This document shows positions 1 through 7,294 of a stretch of 9,929 nt of DNA, piece by piece (within the stretch, counting starts at the first letter, position 1; every line of letters starts with the position of its first letter). The notes under the pieces were generated by a model. The model had not been told where the DNA came from. It saw only the letters and a program-made list of their open reading frames with translations, and did no database searches. A program made the position numbers and the translations under genes. The DNA is from Pontiellaceae bacterium (GTDB lineage: Bacteria; Verrucomicrobiota; Kiritimatiellia; Kiritimatiellales; Pontiellaceae), in NCBI GenBank assembly GCA_016937035.1, contig JAFGWS010000149.1, forward strand, positions 1-9,929, given 5' to 3'.

Positions 1-273
1 ATCCCCTTCAACGAGGCGGATGCCCTTGACCTTGGTTCCCATCTTGAGCGGCTGTGAGGCCCCCTTAACCTTGAGGTCTTTGATGATCGTTATCGTGTCG
101 CCATCCTGCAACAAGTTGCCGCCGGAATCTTTAACGGCGAGCGCATTGCTTGTAGAATCATCATCATGGACGACAGGATTCCATTCGTGTCCGCAGTCAG
201 GGCAGCAGAGCAGGTTTTGATTTTCGTAGCAGAATTCGGAATTGCATTCTGGGCAGTGGGGCAGATCGCTCAT
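1..273 (-). CDS. phnA: PhnA/YjdM family zinc-ribbon protein, C-terminus outside the window
   Basis: Ninety-one codons are visible, read leftward from an ATG at 273-271; the C-terminus (about 20 residues, judging from the ~111-residue E. coli YjdM) lies beyond the window edge. The N-terminus carries a zinc ribbon with CPEC (C7, C10) and CPDC (C24, C27). The second half holds the strongly conserved family core, [15 protein letters not shown] followed by [15 protein letters not shown] (residues 57-91), which closely follows E. coli YjdM. A GGAAAG ribosome-binding site (281-286) sits 7 bases before the start. The family was named from the E. coli phosphonate region, but it is not phosphonoacetate hydrolase and its real role is unclear; it is a small cytoplasmic protein. 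It follows the larE-like gene by 31 bases on the same strand, so co-transcription is likely. The family call is firm and the function unknown. Confidence 0.93.
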   Translation of the reverse strand, partial: MSDLPHCPECNSEFCYENQNLLCCPDCGHEWNPVVHDDDSTSNALAVKDSGGNLLQDGDTITIIKDLKVKGASQPLKMGTKVKGIRLVEGD

Positions 274-304
274 AGGATTTCTTTCCATTCAGTTGTTCAT
301 CGGC

Positions 305-1096
305 TTATGTGCTTGATCCCATGGTGTAACCGGCAAGGTCGAGGGTAACAAAGCGGTAGCCGGTTTTTTTGATGGCGGCGACCAGTTCGATCCGCTCGCT
401 CATGAGTTTGTTAAAGTCGGCGGGGTCTATTTCAATCCGGCAGAGGTTATCATGGTGGCGGATGCGGTATTGGCGGTAGCCGTGTGCGCGCAGAATGTTT
501 TCGGCGCTTTCCACCTGTGACATAGCCTCCAACTCAATACGCGTTCCGGTGGGAAAGCGCGAGCCGAGGCAGGCGAAGGAGGCTTTTCGGGCGGTCGGCA
601 GGCCGCGTCGTTCACTCAGTGCACGGATTTCGCTTTTATAGAGGCCGGCATCCTGCAGCGGAGCAATCACTCCGTGATTGGCGGCCGCCTGTGTGCCTAG
701 GCGTATATCGTCCTTATCATCTTCAATGGCACCATGTGCAAGCACAAGACCCGCTGATGCATCCAGTACGGCCTTCATGCGGATGAAGAGTTCGTTCTTA
801 CAGTGGAAGCATCGGTCGCCTTTGTTTTGCAGGTAGGCTTCATTTTCATGCTCGCGGGTTTGAATCACGTGGAGGTTCCAGCCGTATTTCTCGGCCATAG
901 CGATGGCTTCGGCCAGTTCCTCGCGGGGGATCGACGGCGAATCGGCGATTATGAGGATCGCATTGTCTCCCAGAGCCTCATGGGCACAGGCGGCCAGATA
1001 CGTGGAATCCACTCCCCCGGAATAGGCGATCGCCAGTTTGGGGTGTTTTTTCAGCGCCTGAAGCAGCGCGTTTTCTTTCTCTTCTATCGAATGCAT
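305..1096 (-). CDS. larE: LarE-type ATP-dependent sacrificial sulfur transferase
   Basis: This 263-residue cytoplasmic PP-loop enzyme belongs to the LarE family, which adenylates and thiolates pyridinium-3,5-biscarboxylic acid mononucleotide during synthesis of the nickel-pincer (NPN) cofactor of lactate racemase and related enzymes. The pyrophosphatase loop is SGGVDST at residues 26-32. A CFHC pair (C96, C99) precedes KNELF, and a third cysteine, C176, sits in the ACLGSRFPTG motif, at the same number as the sacrificial cysteine of Lactobacillus plantarum LarE. Having all three cysteines is the pattern reported for LarE proteins that hold a [4Fe-4S] cluster and recycle sulfur rather than sacrificing the protein cysteine. 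No larA, larB or larC is in the window, so it is an orphan here. The start has no clear Shine-Dalgarno sequence; no in-frame alternative start lies just upstream, and the 25 residues before the PP-loop match the family. The family call is strong; its physiological partner is not shown. Confidence 0.9.
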   Translation of the reverse strand: MHSIEEKENALLQALKKHPKLAIAYSGGVDSTYLAACAHEALGDNAILIIADSPSIPREELAEAIAMAEKYGWNLHVIQTREHENEAYLQNKGDRCFHCKNELFIRMKAVLDASAGLVLAHGAIEDDKDDIRLGTQAAANHGVIAPLQDAGLYKSEIRALSERRGLPTARKASFACLGSRFPTGTRIELEAMSQVESAENILRAHGYRQYRIRHHDNLCRIEIDPADFNKLMSERIELVAAIKKTGYRFVTLDLAGYTMGSST

Positions 1097-1103
1097 GCGC
1101 GCT

Positions 1104-1133
1104 GGTATAGCGGATCGCCTTGAGCGCGGCCAA
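1104..1133 (-). promoter_or_regulatory. Possible larE promoter giving a leaderless mRNA
   Basis: On the minus strand TTGGCC (1133-1128) and TATACC (1109-1104) are separated by 18 bases, each matching four of six positions of the sigma-70 consensus. The -10 element ends 7 bases before the larE ATG, so transcription would begin at or next to the start codon. This agrees with the missing ribosome-binding site. It is a weak match and an inference only. Confidence 0.25.
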
Positions 1134-1141
1134 TCCTGTAA

Positions 1142-1179
1142 TGAAATTAAAAGGGAGGTCCCTTGTGAGAACCTCCCTT
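1142..1179 (-). terminator. Intrinsic terminator of the GH43-CBM6 gene
   Basis: A perfect 9-bp stem, AAGGGAGGT (1179-1171 on the minus strand read as 1151-1159 paired with 1171-1179), encloses an 11-base loop and is followed on the minus strand by TTTTAATTT (to about 1144). It lies 22 bases beyond the stop codon of the 1202-2542 gene. A second, outer pair, AATCCTG (1132-1138) with CAGGATT (1181-1187), brackets the hairpin and its T-rich tail. Confidence 0.8.
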
Positions 1180-1201
1180 GCAGGATTAGAATAGACGGAA
1201 G

Positions 1202-2542
1202 TTATTCGAAGCTGACCCAGTCAATTTCGGCTTTGCCCTTGGTCAGGACAACGACGAGATCCTTTTCGCCTTCCGGAATGGTCTTCAGTGCAGCAGTTGC
1301 TGCCTTCATCTCTTCACCCTTCGGAATTTCAACGGTGGTCAACAGCGTGCCGTCTTCTTTGCCAAGGCGGATTTCAACGGTTGCACCTTCGGTAGAGCAG
1401 GCCTGTACGGTGACCGACTTCAGTGTTTTCTTGCCGAAGTCAACGCGGTCAAACTTAATCCAGGCCTTTTCTTCGGTCATGATTGTTTTCCAACCTTTGA
1501 AGGTGTCTTCTCGGTTGATGAAGTCCACTTTGGCGCCTTTTTCGCTGATGGCGCTGTAGCGATCGATCTGCAGCTTGCTTTTTGCGTCAGGTGTACCGAC
1601 GCCGCGCAGGGTGGGGGTCACCTTCTTGATGGTGCCGTCTTCATTGAAATAGATGAAATCAGCACGGATCGAACGGTTCTTGTCGAAGTCCGGGGAGAGA
1701 TCCCTGTCGTGGTAGAAAAGAAGCCACTGGTCCTTGTATTCGAGAATGGAGTGATGAACCGTCCAGCAACCGCTTTCGCTCTGATCAAGGATGACGCCCA
1801 TCCAAGTATAGGGTCCCCAGACGTTGTCGGCCATGGAATATTCGAGACGTTCGGCTTCTTTGCCCTCTTCGTCTCTAACCGCATGGGGATAGGTCAGGTA
1901 ATACTTCCCGTTCCGCTTGAAGGCCCAGGAGCCTTCGATCAAACCGGGTGACGGCAGATTGGCAATGCGTTCCTGTCCAATTTGACCCTGTTTATTTTCC
2001 ACTTCCACCATGTTATCTCTGAGCTTACCGACCGTGATGCCGCCGTTAAACATGTAGTACGAGCCATCGTCGTCCTTGAACACGCACGGATCGATTCCGC
2101 GCGGACCGTTCACCGGTTGGTCGAGAACGGTCCACGGACCGTGGGGCGTCGGGGAGGTGGCCACGCCGGTCCGTCCGCCCACCGGGAAATAGAAATAGTA
2201 GGTGCCGTCTTTTTCCACGCAGTCCGGCGCCCACATGTCGTACCCTTTCCGACCATTCAGCCAGGTGACGTTGGTTTGGTCGAACATGACGCCGTGGTCG
2301 GTCCAATCGATCAGGTTTTCGGACGAAAAGACGTGGTAGTCTTCCATGCAGAACCAGTCTTGCCGTACGCCTTCCGGAGCCAGAATATCGTGCGATGGAT
2401 ACACATAGATCTTGCCGTCGAACACATGGGCCGAGGGGTCGGCGGTAAACTGGTCCATGATGAGCGGGTTCTGGGCCTGGGCCCCGAGCGATGCCAGCCC
2501 GGTTATACCCAGTGCCAGCAGGAATGTATTGTGGTTTTTCAT
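1202..2542 (-). CDS. Secreted GH43 arabinofuranosidase/xylosidase with C-terminal CBM6-like module
   Basis: This 446-residue exported enzyme has a Sec signal peptide (residues 1-23, ending LGAQAQ) and a five-bladed propeller GH43 domain (about 25-325). The expected catalytic triad is visible: base D35 in TADPSAHVFDGKIY, pKa-modulating D151 in RGIDPCVFKDDDG, and acid E203 in GLIEGSWAF; WAPD (104-107) is another family landmark. Residues ~327-446 resemble a carbohydrate-binding module of family 6, with AWIKFDRVDFG and a terminal IDWVSFE strand. GH43 enzymes with CBM6 usually release arabinose or xylose from arabinoxylan; the exact specificity cannot be read from the sequence. The reading frame extends to 2590, but the start at 2542 is chosen because it begins the signal peptide and has AGGGAG 6 bases upstream. 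It lies 111 bases behind the arabinanase gene without an intervening terminator, so the two probably form one operon. Confidence 0.9.
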   Translation of the reverse strand: MKNHNTFLLALGITGLASLGAQAQNPLIMDQFTADPSAHVFDGKIYVYPSHDILAPEGVRQDWFCMEDYHVFSSENLIDWTDHGVMFDQTNVTWLNGRKGYDMWAPDCVEKDGTYYFYFPVGGRTGVATSPTPHGPWTVLDQPVNGPRGIDPCVFKDDDGSYYMFNGGITVGKLRDNMVEVENKQGQIGQERIANLPSPGLIEGSWAFKRNGKYYLTYPHAVRDEEGKEAERLEYSMADNVWGPYTWMGVILDQSESGCWTVHHSILEYKDQWLLFYHDRDLSPDFDKNRSIRADFIYFNEDGTIKKVTPTLRGVGTPDAKSKLQIDRYSAISEKGAKVDFINREDTFKGWKTIMTEEKAWIKFDRVDFGKKTLKSVTVQACSTEGATVEIRLGKEDGTLLTTVEIPKGEEMKAATAALKTIPEGEKDLVVVLTKGKAEIDWVSFE

Positions 2543-2548
2543 TTTCTT

Positions 2549-2554
2549 CTCCCT
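2549..2554 (-). promoter_or_regulatory. Ribosome-binding site that fixes the GH43-CBM6 start
   Basis: AGGGAG on the minus strand lies 6 bases before the ATG at 2542-2540. It supports this start over the longer in-frame ATG at 2590, which would add 16 hydrophilic residues in front of the signal peptide. Confidence 0.8.
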
Positions 2555-2653
2555 ATGTTGGTAGTTTGAGCTGGTCAGATGGTCCCCCATTCAAACCAAC
2601 TATTGAGTGTGTTTCAGTTTATACAGCTTTGTCAATCAAGTGGGTTTCCTTAT

Positions 2654-3682
2654 TTATGGAAGCAGCGCGGCTCGGGGCCACCCTTTTTCCCAGACGAGGG
2701 TTGAGATATGCAGTCGAACGCGACCGTTATTTCCATCATACGCGTGGAAAACCAGATAATCCTGCCCGTCTTCACGGAAGATCGCTTCATGGCCCGGACC
2801 TTTCCAATTGGGCGTTGTGGCCTGAAGAACCATGCTTCCGCCGCCGTCGTTCATGGAGATTCCTTCTTTGTCAAAGTAGGGACCCGTGATGTTTTTTGAG
2901 CGGCCCACGCGTATATTGTATGTACTGTTGGCTCCCCGGCAGCAGAAGTCATACGAGGCAAACAGATAAAAATGGCCATCGCGCTGAATAATAAACGGAG
3001 CCTCTATCGCGCCCTCGGTGGGGGGTGTCCGGGGTTCGAGTTCCCGTGGTCGGCTGGCAATCGCATAAGTCGAGGCATCTTCCCTCGATGCTTTTCCGGT
3101 TGCCGGATCAATCTTCCGAATCATGATTCCTCCCCAGAAGCTGCCCCAGGAAAGCCAGATGTTGTCTTCGTCGATTACAATAATATTGGGATCGATCGCA
3201 TTGAAGTCGGTTTCTCCGGGCCGTGAGCGGATCACCATGCCACGATCTTCCCATTTATAGTCGGGGCTTTCGGGGTCGAGTGTTCGGTTTACAGCCAGTC
3301 CGATGGCCGACTCATTCACACCGAAACTGGAGAGGGAATAGTAGAGGTGGTAACGCCCGTTAAAATAGGAGATATCCGGAGCCCAGGCTTCTTCCGTGCG
3401 TGGGAGTTCTTCTTTAACCCATTCAGGGAGAGTATCAAATACGGTGCCTTCGCGCGTCCATTCCACCATGTTGGTGGATGTCCAGATCGGAATGTTGCCG
3501 CCGGTGCAGAAGAGATAATAGGTGTTGTTCTGTTCGATCATAACCGGGTCATGAGTCGAGGGCCTGGGGTCAATTTCGAGCATACGCGGTTCTTGCCCGC
3601 CCGACACACATCCTGTCAGAAGCAATACTGCAGCTGCTGAAAAACAAAACGGAAATACCGTTTTTGCCCACACTCTCTTCAT
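2654..3682 (-). CDS. GH43 endo-alpha-1,5-L-arabinanase, lipoprotein
   Basis: This 342-residue protein starts with a lipoprotein signal peptide; the lipobox is LLTGC with C25 as the lipidation site, so it should be membrane-anchored. The rest is a single GH43 propeller. Catalytic residues are D45 (STHDPVMIEQ), D164 (FNAIDPNIIV) and E227 (GAIEAPFII); their spacing (119 and 63 residues) is almost the same as D38/D158/E221 of Cellvibrio Arb43A. Further endo-arabinanase marks are AWAPDISYFNGRYHLYYS (99-116), WLSWGSFWGGI (176-186), YDFCCRG (244-250) and GPGHEAIF (295-302) with the conserved metal-site histidine region. It would cut the backbone of alpha-1,5-arabinan from pectin. It has no binding module, unlike its neighbour. 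AAGGAT lies about 7 bases before the ATG. It is probably the first gene of a two-gene operon with the GH43-CBM6 gene. Confidence 0.93.
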   Translation of the reverse strand: MKRVWAKTVFPFCFSAAAVLLLTGCVSGGQEPRMLEIDPRPSTHDPVMIEQNNTYYLFCTGGNIPIWTSTNMVEWTREGTVFDTLPEWVKEELPRTEEAWAPDISYFNGRYHLYYSLSSFGVNESAIGLAVNRTLDPESPDYKWEDRGMVIRSRPGETDFNAIDPNIIVIDEDNIWLSWGSFWGGIMIRKIDPATGKASREDASTYAIASRPRELEPRTPPTEGAIEAPFIIQRDGHFYLFASYDFCCRGANSTYNIRVGRSKNITGPYFDKEGISMNDGGGSMVLQATTPNWKGPGHEAIFREDGQDYLVFHAYDGNNGRVRLHISTLVWEKGWPRAALLP

Positions 3683-3753
3683 CCCCCGATCCTTTCTGAT
3701 TCCGCATCAAAATACAGACCAACCGACGTGTCCAGCCCCATCCGGCCCATCGG

Positions 3754-3782
3754 CTGATAATACAAAACGACAGAGCAGTCAA
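3754..3782 (-). promoter_or_regulatory. Candidate promoter of the arabinanase operon
   Basis: On the minus strand TTGACT (3782-3777, five of six consensus bases) is followed after 17 bases by TATCAG (3759-3754, four of six). An alternative -10, TATTAT (3762-3757), overlaps it but would leave a spacer of only 14 bases. The site lies about 72 bases before the arabinanase start and downstream of the terminator of the preceding gene, which is where a promoter is needed. Confidence 0.35.
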
Positions 3783-3853
3783 AAGATATGCAGCTTTCTA
3801 TGCGCTGATTTTCCGGAAGTTGTTTAAAACGGGTCCGTCGTATCAGTTCGGAC

Positions 3854-3888
3854 AAAAAAAAGAGGCTCCCGCTTTCAGGGAGCCTCTT
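3854..3888 (-). terminator. Strong intrinsic terminator of the CE15-SGNH-SGNH gene
   Basis: A perfect 11-bp stem, AAGAGGCTCCC / GGGAGCCTCTT (3878-3888 with 3860-3870), has a 7-base loop and runs into an unbroken T tract on the minus strand (to 3854). It begins 24 bases after the stop codon at 3912, so the fusion gene is separated from the arabinanase operon. Confidence 0.93.
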
Positions 3889-3911
3889 ATTCCTTATGAG
3901 GGTGGAATCAA

Positions 3912-6900
3912 TTAGGGTGCTTTAACGCCGCTGAGCGGATAGTTGATGACCGTTTTCCACGCCAGTTCCTGAAGAGCGCGGTTGAAGTCCTCGTCCCATT
4001 CCGGATTGTTGGCGGCCTTCAGCTGCGACGGCATGGGCAATCCGACCGGGCTCTGACCGTAGATCGTCGCGAAATGCAGGTAGGCATTCAACGTGACCAG
4101 CGGAACCGTCGGATGGCCGATCTGGTCGAGGAAGAGCTGCGATTGCTTCGTAAGGCCCGGGAACTCGCCGCGGATGATCCGTTCGCGGAGTTCGGTATTG
4201 GCCTGGGAGGTCGGAATAATGAAGAGCGCTTCGCGACCCAGTTTTTCATTGATTTCCTTAACCTGGTCCTCAAAGGCCTTTTCACAGGTTGTGTTCAGTG
4301 TCTTGAGGTCTTCCAAGGTGCTCTGATCCCAAGTCTTGAGCTGGCCCATCATCATCATCGACTGGCGTGCCAGCTGTCCGTCATTGTTGAATCCCGCCCA
4401 GTTGTTCTGGACGTAGAAGCGCATGTCGGGATTCTGCAGGACGCCCATCATGACAAAGCCCTCAACGCCCTCGTCGGGCATGTCCATGGGCGACATGACA
4501 AACACATCGGTCTTGCCGGCCTGCAGGGCCTGCTTGGCCTGGCTTTGTGCTTCAGCCTGATCCCAGAACTGAGAGGTTCGGGAGAAGCCCATCCGCTGGA
4601 TGTCGAGCTCGTGACCTTCGATGCCGTAGGCTTCAACGATCTGTTCCAGATAGGGCGGCGTATCCCACATCAGGCTGTGAGATGCATAAAACATCTTTTT
4701 ACCTTCGGGAATCGTTGTAGCCTTCACGGCGGTGGTTGTCTGTTTGACGACGGGTTTTCTTTCTGGAGCCGCCGTCGCTGTCGCCTTAACCCCGCTGAGC
4801 GGATAGTTGATGACGGTTTTCCACGCCAGTTCCTGAAGGGCGGTGTTCATTTCCTCGTTCCATTCCGGATGGCTGGGATTTTTCAGGATCGACGGCATCG
4901 GCAGTCCAACCGGGCTGCGTCCGTAGATCGTCGCAAAATGCAGATAGGCATTCAGCGCAACCAATGGAGGCGTCGGATGGCCGATCTGGTCCAGGAAGAG
5001 CTGCGATTGCTTGGTGAGGCCCGGGAACTCGCCGCGGATGATCCGTTCACGGAGTTCGGTATTGGCTTGAGAGGTCGGAATGATGAAGAGCGCATCGCGG
5101 CCCAGCTTCGCGTTGATTTCCTTTACCTGGTCCTCAAACGCCTTTTCACAGGTGGTGTTCAGGGTCTTGAGGTCTTCCAAGGTGCTCTGGTCCCAGGTCT
5201 TAAGCTGGCCCATCATCATCATCGACTGGCGTGCCAGCTGTCCGTCGTTGTTGAAACCTGCCCAGTTGTTCTGGACAAAGAAGCGCATATCCGGATTCTG
5301 CAGGACACCCATCATGACAAAGCCTTCAACGCCCTCATCGGGCATGTCCATGGGGGACATGACAAATACATCGGTCTTCCCGGCCTGCAGAGCCTGCTTG
5401 GCCTGGCTCTGTGCTTCGGCCTGGTCCCAGAACTGGGAGGTGCGGGAGAAGCCCATCCGCTGGATGTCGAGCTTGTGTCCTTCGATTCCGTACGCCGCCA
5501 CCATTTCTTCGAGCGGCGGAGGAACGTCCCACATCAGGCTGTGCGACGCATAGAACATGGTTTCCCCTGCGGGAATGGTCGCTGCCGCCTGGGCGGACTC
5601 AGTACTCACAGGCTCCGAGGAGGAGTTGATGTATTTTACAACCCAATTGAAGAAGTGGGGAATGTTCGGCGCAGAGGTGTGGCCGCCTTCGTGTTGACGG
5701 AAGGCCAGATCGCCGCCCATGAGCGTGCCGACTTCAGGGAGCGGTTCATGAACCCAATCCGCCACGTCGTAGCCATAGCCTTCTTTTCCGAGTACTTGAT
5801 AGACCTTCGAGGCCAGGATGCCTGCACGGTAGCTGCCGGGAGCATCAACCCAGGCCGGATCGCCCGAAGGAACGCCGTAGCTGATGAAGCAGGGACGCGG
5901 GGCGCACAGGGCAATCAGCTCGTGGGAGTCGACCGGAAGGTCGGACGCATTCATGGATTTTCCGTTAATGTCGGCCGCCCCGTATTTCAGGAAGTTGCCG
6001 GCCATCCAGTGATATTCGCCGTCACCGGTAAGGTTTTCAACCGCTTCGCCATAGTCGTGGCGATGAAGCTTCGCACCGCCTTCGCCGGAAGAGGCGACCA
6101 GTGCAACGCCGACGCGCGGATCGAACGCCTGGGTGACCAGAGCGGCCTTGCCGTAGCGCGATACGCCTTCGATCCCCACTTTGAGCGGATCAACCTTCAT
6201 GTCGGGATTGGCTTCAAAGAAATCAAGCAAACGGCTCACGCCCCAGCCCCAAGCGCGAAGTGCGCCCCAGTCGTCCGGCTTACGGGGTTGTCCCTTGTTG
6301 GTCAGACCGATGATGCCTTGACGCAGGGCGTTTCCACCACGGTCGGCCTGAATGCTGCCGGGATTGATCGTACCGTAGCCCCAACCGTGACTGAGCGCCT
6401 GATACGGAACACCGTCAGTATTCACAGCGCCGCCACCGCCGCCCATTCCGCCGAATCCGCCGCCGAACTGGAGCAGGACCGGAAGTGCTCCGGTCGCATC
6501 GGCGGGAACGGTGACACTCGCTTGGATATCGACAGTAATCTCCGGGAAGGCGCTGTTGTCGACATGGCCCACGAGGGTTTTCGTGATGGTCTTAAAATCG
6601 CCGACGCTGCCTTCGGTGGTTGCGGTCACTTCCCAGGTAACGCCCGGAACGTTGTCCGGAATGCGTCCGTACACTTCGCGCTCAAAGTCTTCAAGGATTT
6701 CGGCTCTGCGCTTGGTCCACTGCTCTGGGGTGGTTACTTTCGTTCCGTTTTTCAGGAGCAGTGCATTAGGAATCGTAGGCATCCAGTCGTTCGCTGTGGC
6801 TTCATCAAATCCGGGGCCGGTTTGGTTGCCGCCGTCCTTGCCCGGACGCAGGGTCTTGATGCCCAGTACATCCATCATGTGCTGATGGTCGTCGTAGCCC

Positions 6901-7139
6901 TCCTCGATCCAGGGAGTCGCTGCGGCTTGTTGTCCGCCGCCCATTCCACCGAAGCCGCCCATTCCACCGAAGCCTCCTGCGGCACCGCCTCCAGCGGGCC
7001 GCATGCCGCCCGGGGCACCGCCGCCCATTCCACCAAAACCTCCAAATCCTCCGGCGGTCGGTCCAGGTTGTTCTTGTCCATGACAAAGTGCGGCTGCCAT
7101 TGCTCCGCAGATCATCAGCGTCAGCGTTCTTTTCTTCAT
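3912..7139 (-). CDS. Secreted CE15 glucuronoyl esterase fused to two tandem SGNH-like domains
   Basis: This is a 1075-residue exported protein. Residues 1-21 form a Sec signal peptide, and 29-70 are a Gly/Phe/Met-rich low-complexity tract. Residues ~75-505 match bacterial CE15 glucuronoyl esterases: nucleophile S327 in EGVSRYGKAAL with R328 and K331, E353 in SSGEGGAKL as the likely acid, W378 in YHWMAGNF, PVDSHELIALCAPRP (402-416), and H487 in HEGGHT. CE15 cleaves esters of (4-O-methyl)glucuronic acid, as in lignin-xylan links. Residues 521-786 and 809-1074 are two copies of one domain, about 90% identical, joined by an Ala/Thr/Pro linker. Each has FYASHSLMWD (S534, S822) and LDQIGHP (D717/H721, D1005/H1009), placed like blocks I and V of SGNH hydrolases, so esterase or deacetylase activity is an inference. 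GAGG lies 9 bases before the ATG. CE15 alone is usually about 400-450 residues, so this is a large fusion. The CE15 call is firm and the repeat call moderate. Confidence 0.88.
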   Translation of the reverse strand: MKKRTLTLMICGAMAAALCHGQEQPGPTAGGFGGFGGMGGGAPGGMRPAGGGAAGGFGGMGGFGGMGGGQQAAATPWIEEGYDDHQHMMDVLGIKTLRPGKDGGNQTGPGFDEATANDWMPTIPNALLLKNGTKVTTPEQWTKRRAEILEDFEREVYGRIPDNVPGVTWEVTATTEGSVGDFKTITKTLVGHVDNSAFPEITVDIQASVTVPADATGALPVLLQFGGGFGGMGGGGGAVNTDGVPYQALSHGWGYGTINPGSIQADRGGNALRQGIIGLTNKGQPRKPDDWGALRAWGWGVSRLLDFFEANPDMKVDPLKVGIEGVSRYGKAALVTQAFDPRVGVALVASSGEGGAKLHRHDYGEAVENLTGDGEYHWMAGNFLKYGAADINGKSMNASDLPVDSHELIALCAPRPCFISYGVPSGDPAWVDAPGSYRAGILASKVYQVLGKEGYGYDVADWVHEPLPEVGTLMGGDLAFRQHEGGHTSAPNIPHFFNWVVKYINSSSEPVSTESAQAAATIPAGETMFYASHSLMWDVPPPLEEMVAAYGIEGHKLDIQRMGFSRTSQFWDQAEAQSQAKQALQAGKTDVFVMSPMDMPDEGVEGFVMMGVLQNPDMRFFVQNNWAGFNNDGQLARQSMMMMGQLKTWDQSTLEDLKTLNTTCEKAFEDQVKEINAKLGRDALFIIPTSQANTELRERIIRGEFPGLTKQSQLFLDQIGHPTPPLVALNAYLHFATIYGRSPVGLPMPSILKNPSHPEWNEEMNTALQELAWKTVINYPLSGVKATATAAPERKPVVKQTTTAVKATTIPEGKKMFYASHSLMWDTPPYLEQIVEAYGIEGHELDIQRMGFSRTSQFWDQAEAQSQAKQALQAGKTDVFVMSPMDMPDEGVEGFVMMGVLQNPDMRFYVQNNWAGFNNDGQLARQSMMMMGQLKTWDQSTLEDLKTLNTTCEKAFEDQVKEINEKLGREALFIIPTSQANTELRERIIRGEFPGLTKQSQLFLDQIGHPTVPLVTLNAYLHFATIYGQSPVGLPMPSQLKAANNPEWDEDFNRALQELAWKTVINYPLSGVKAP
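3918..4715 (-). repeat. Tandem domain copy 2 (residues 809-1074 of the fusion protein)
   Basis: This is the second unit of an in-frame direct repeat with a period of 864 bases (798-base unit plus 66-base linker). In the stretch 4441-4620 compared with 5305-5484 I count 14 base differences, 13 of them silent, so the copies are about 92% identical in DNA there and nearly invariant in protein. Differences in amino acids gather at the two ends of the unit. Confidence 0.95.
4782..5579 (-). repeat. Tandem domain copy 1 (residues 521-786 of the fusion protein)
   Basis: This is the first unit of the in-frame tandem repeat, directly behind the CE15 domain. It keeps the same candidate catalytic residues as copy 2 (S534, D717, H721). 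The linker between the copies (4716-4781) codes for an Ala/Thr/Lys/Pro stretch typical of flexible connectors in secreted enzymes. Confidence 0.95.
6930..7055 (-). repeat. Coding low-complexity Gly-Phe-Gly-Gly-Met tract
   Basis: Residues 29-70 of the fusion protein consist of short GGFGGMGG-type units. The DNA is a run of near-repeats of gccgcccattccaccgaa. A short echo of the same motif lies inside the CE15 domain (FGGGFGGMGGGGG, 6429-6467). Confidence 0.9.
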
Positions 7140-7294
7140 TGTTGCCTACCTCTTTTATGGTTTTGAGACGAAGAAACGAAAACCAGCCCCCTCCGTAATC
7201 CTCAGTATGCTGTGGTTATAAAGAGAGCCAGCAGTGATTATTACCACGAGTCCTCGCCAAAATATTTAGTAAAACAGGGTATCAGGAAAATAAT

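Noticed and set aside
1982..2569. A 195-codon plus-strand frame opposite the GH43-CBM6 gene
   Set aside because: Shadow of the GH43 frame; its composition is Val/His-rich without any recognisable motif.
2543..2590. Longer N-terminus for the GH43-CBM6 protein starting at 2590
   Set aside because: It would put 16 polar residues before a normal signal peptide, and the ribosome-binding site fits the ATG at 2542.
2618..2635. TTGACA and TATAAA between the two GH43 genes as a separate promoter
   Set aside because: Both boxes lie on the minus strand but only 6 bases apart, so they cannot work as a pair; neither has another good partner.
4074..7166. A 1030-codon open frame on the plus strand, opposite the CE15 fusion gene
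   Set aside because: It mirrors the minus-strand gene, is His/Arg/Gly-rich with no domain or signal peptide, and repeats only because the real gene repeats. The opposite strand has clear catalytic motifs, a ribosome-binding site and a terminator.
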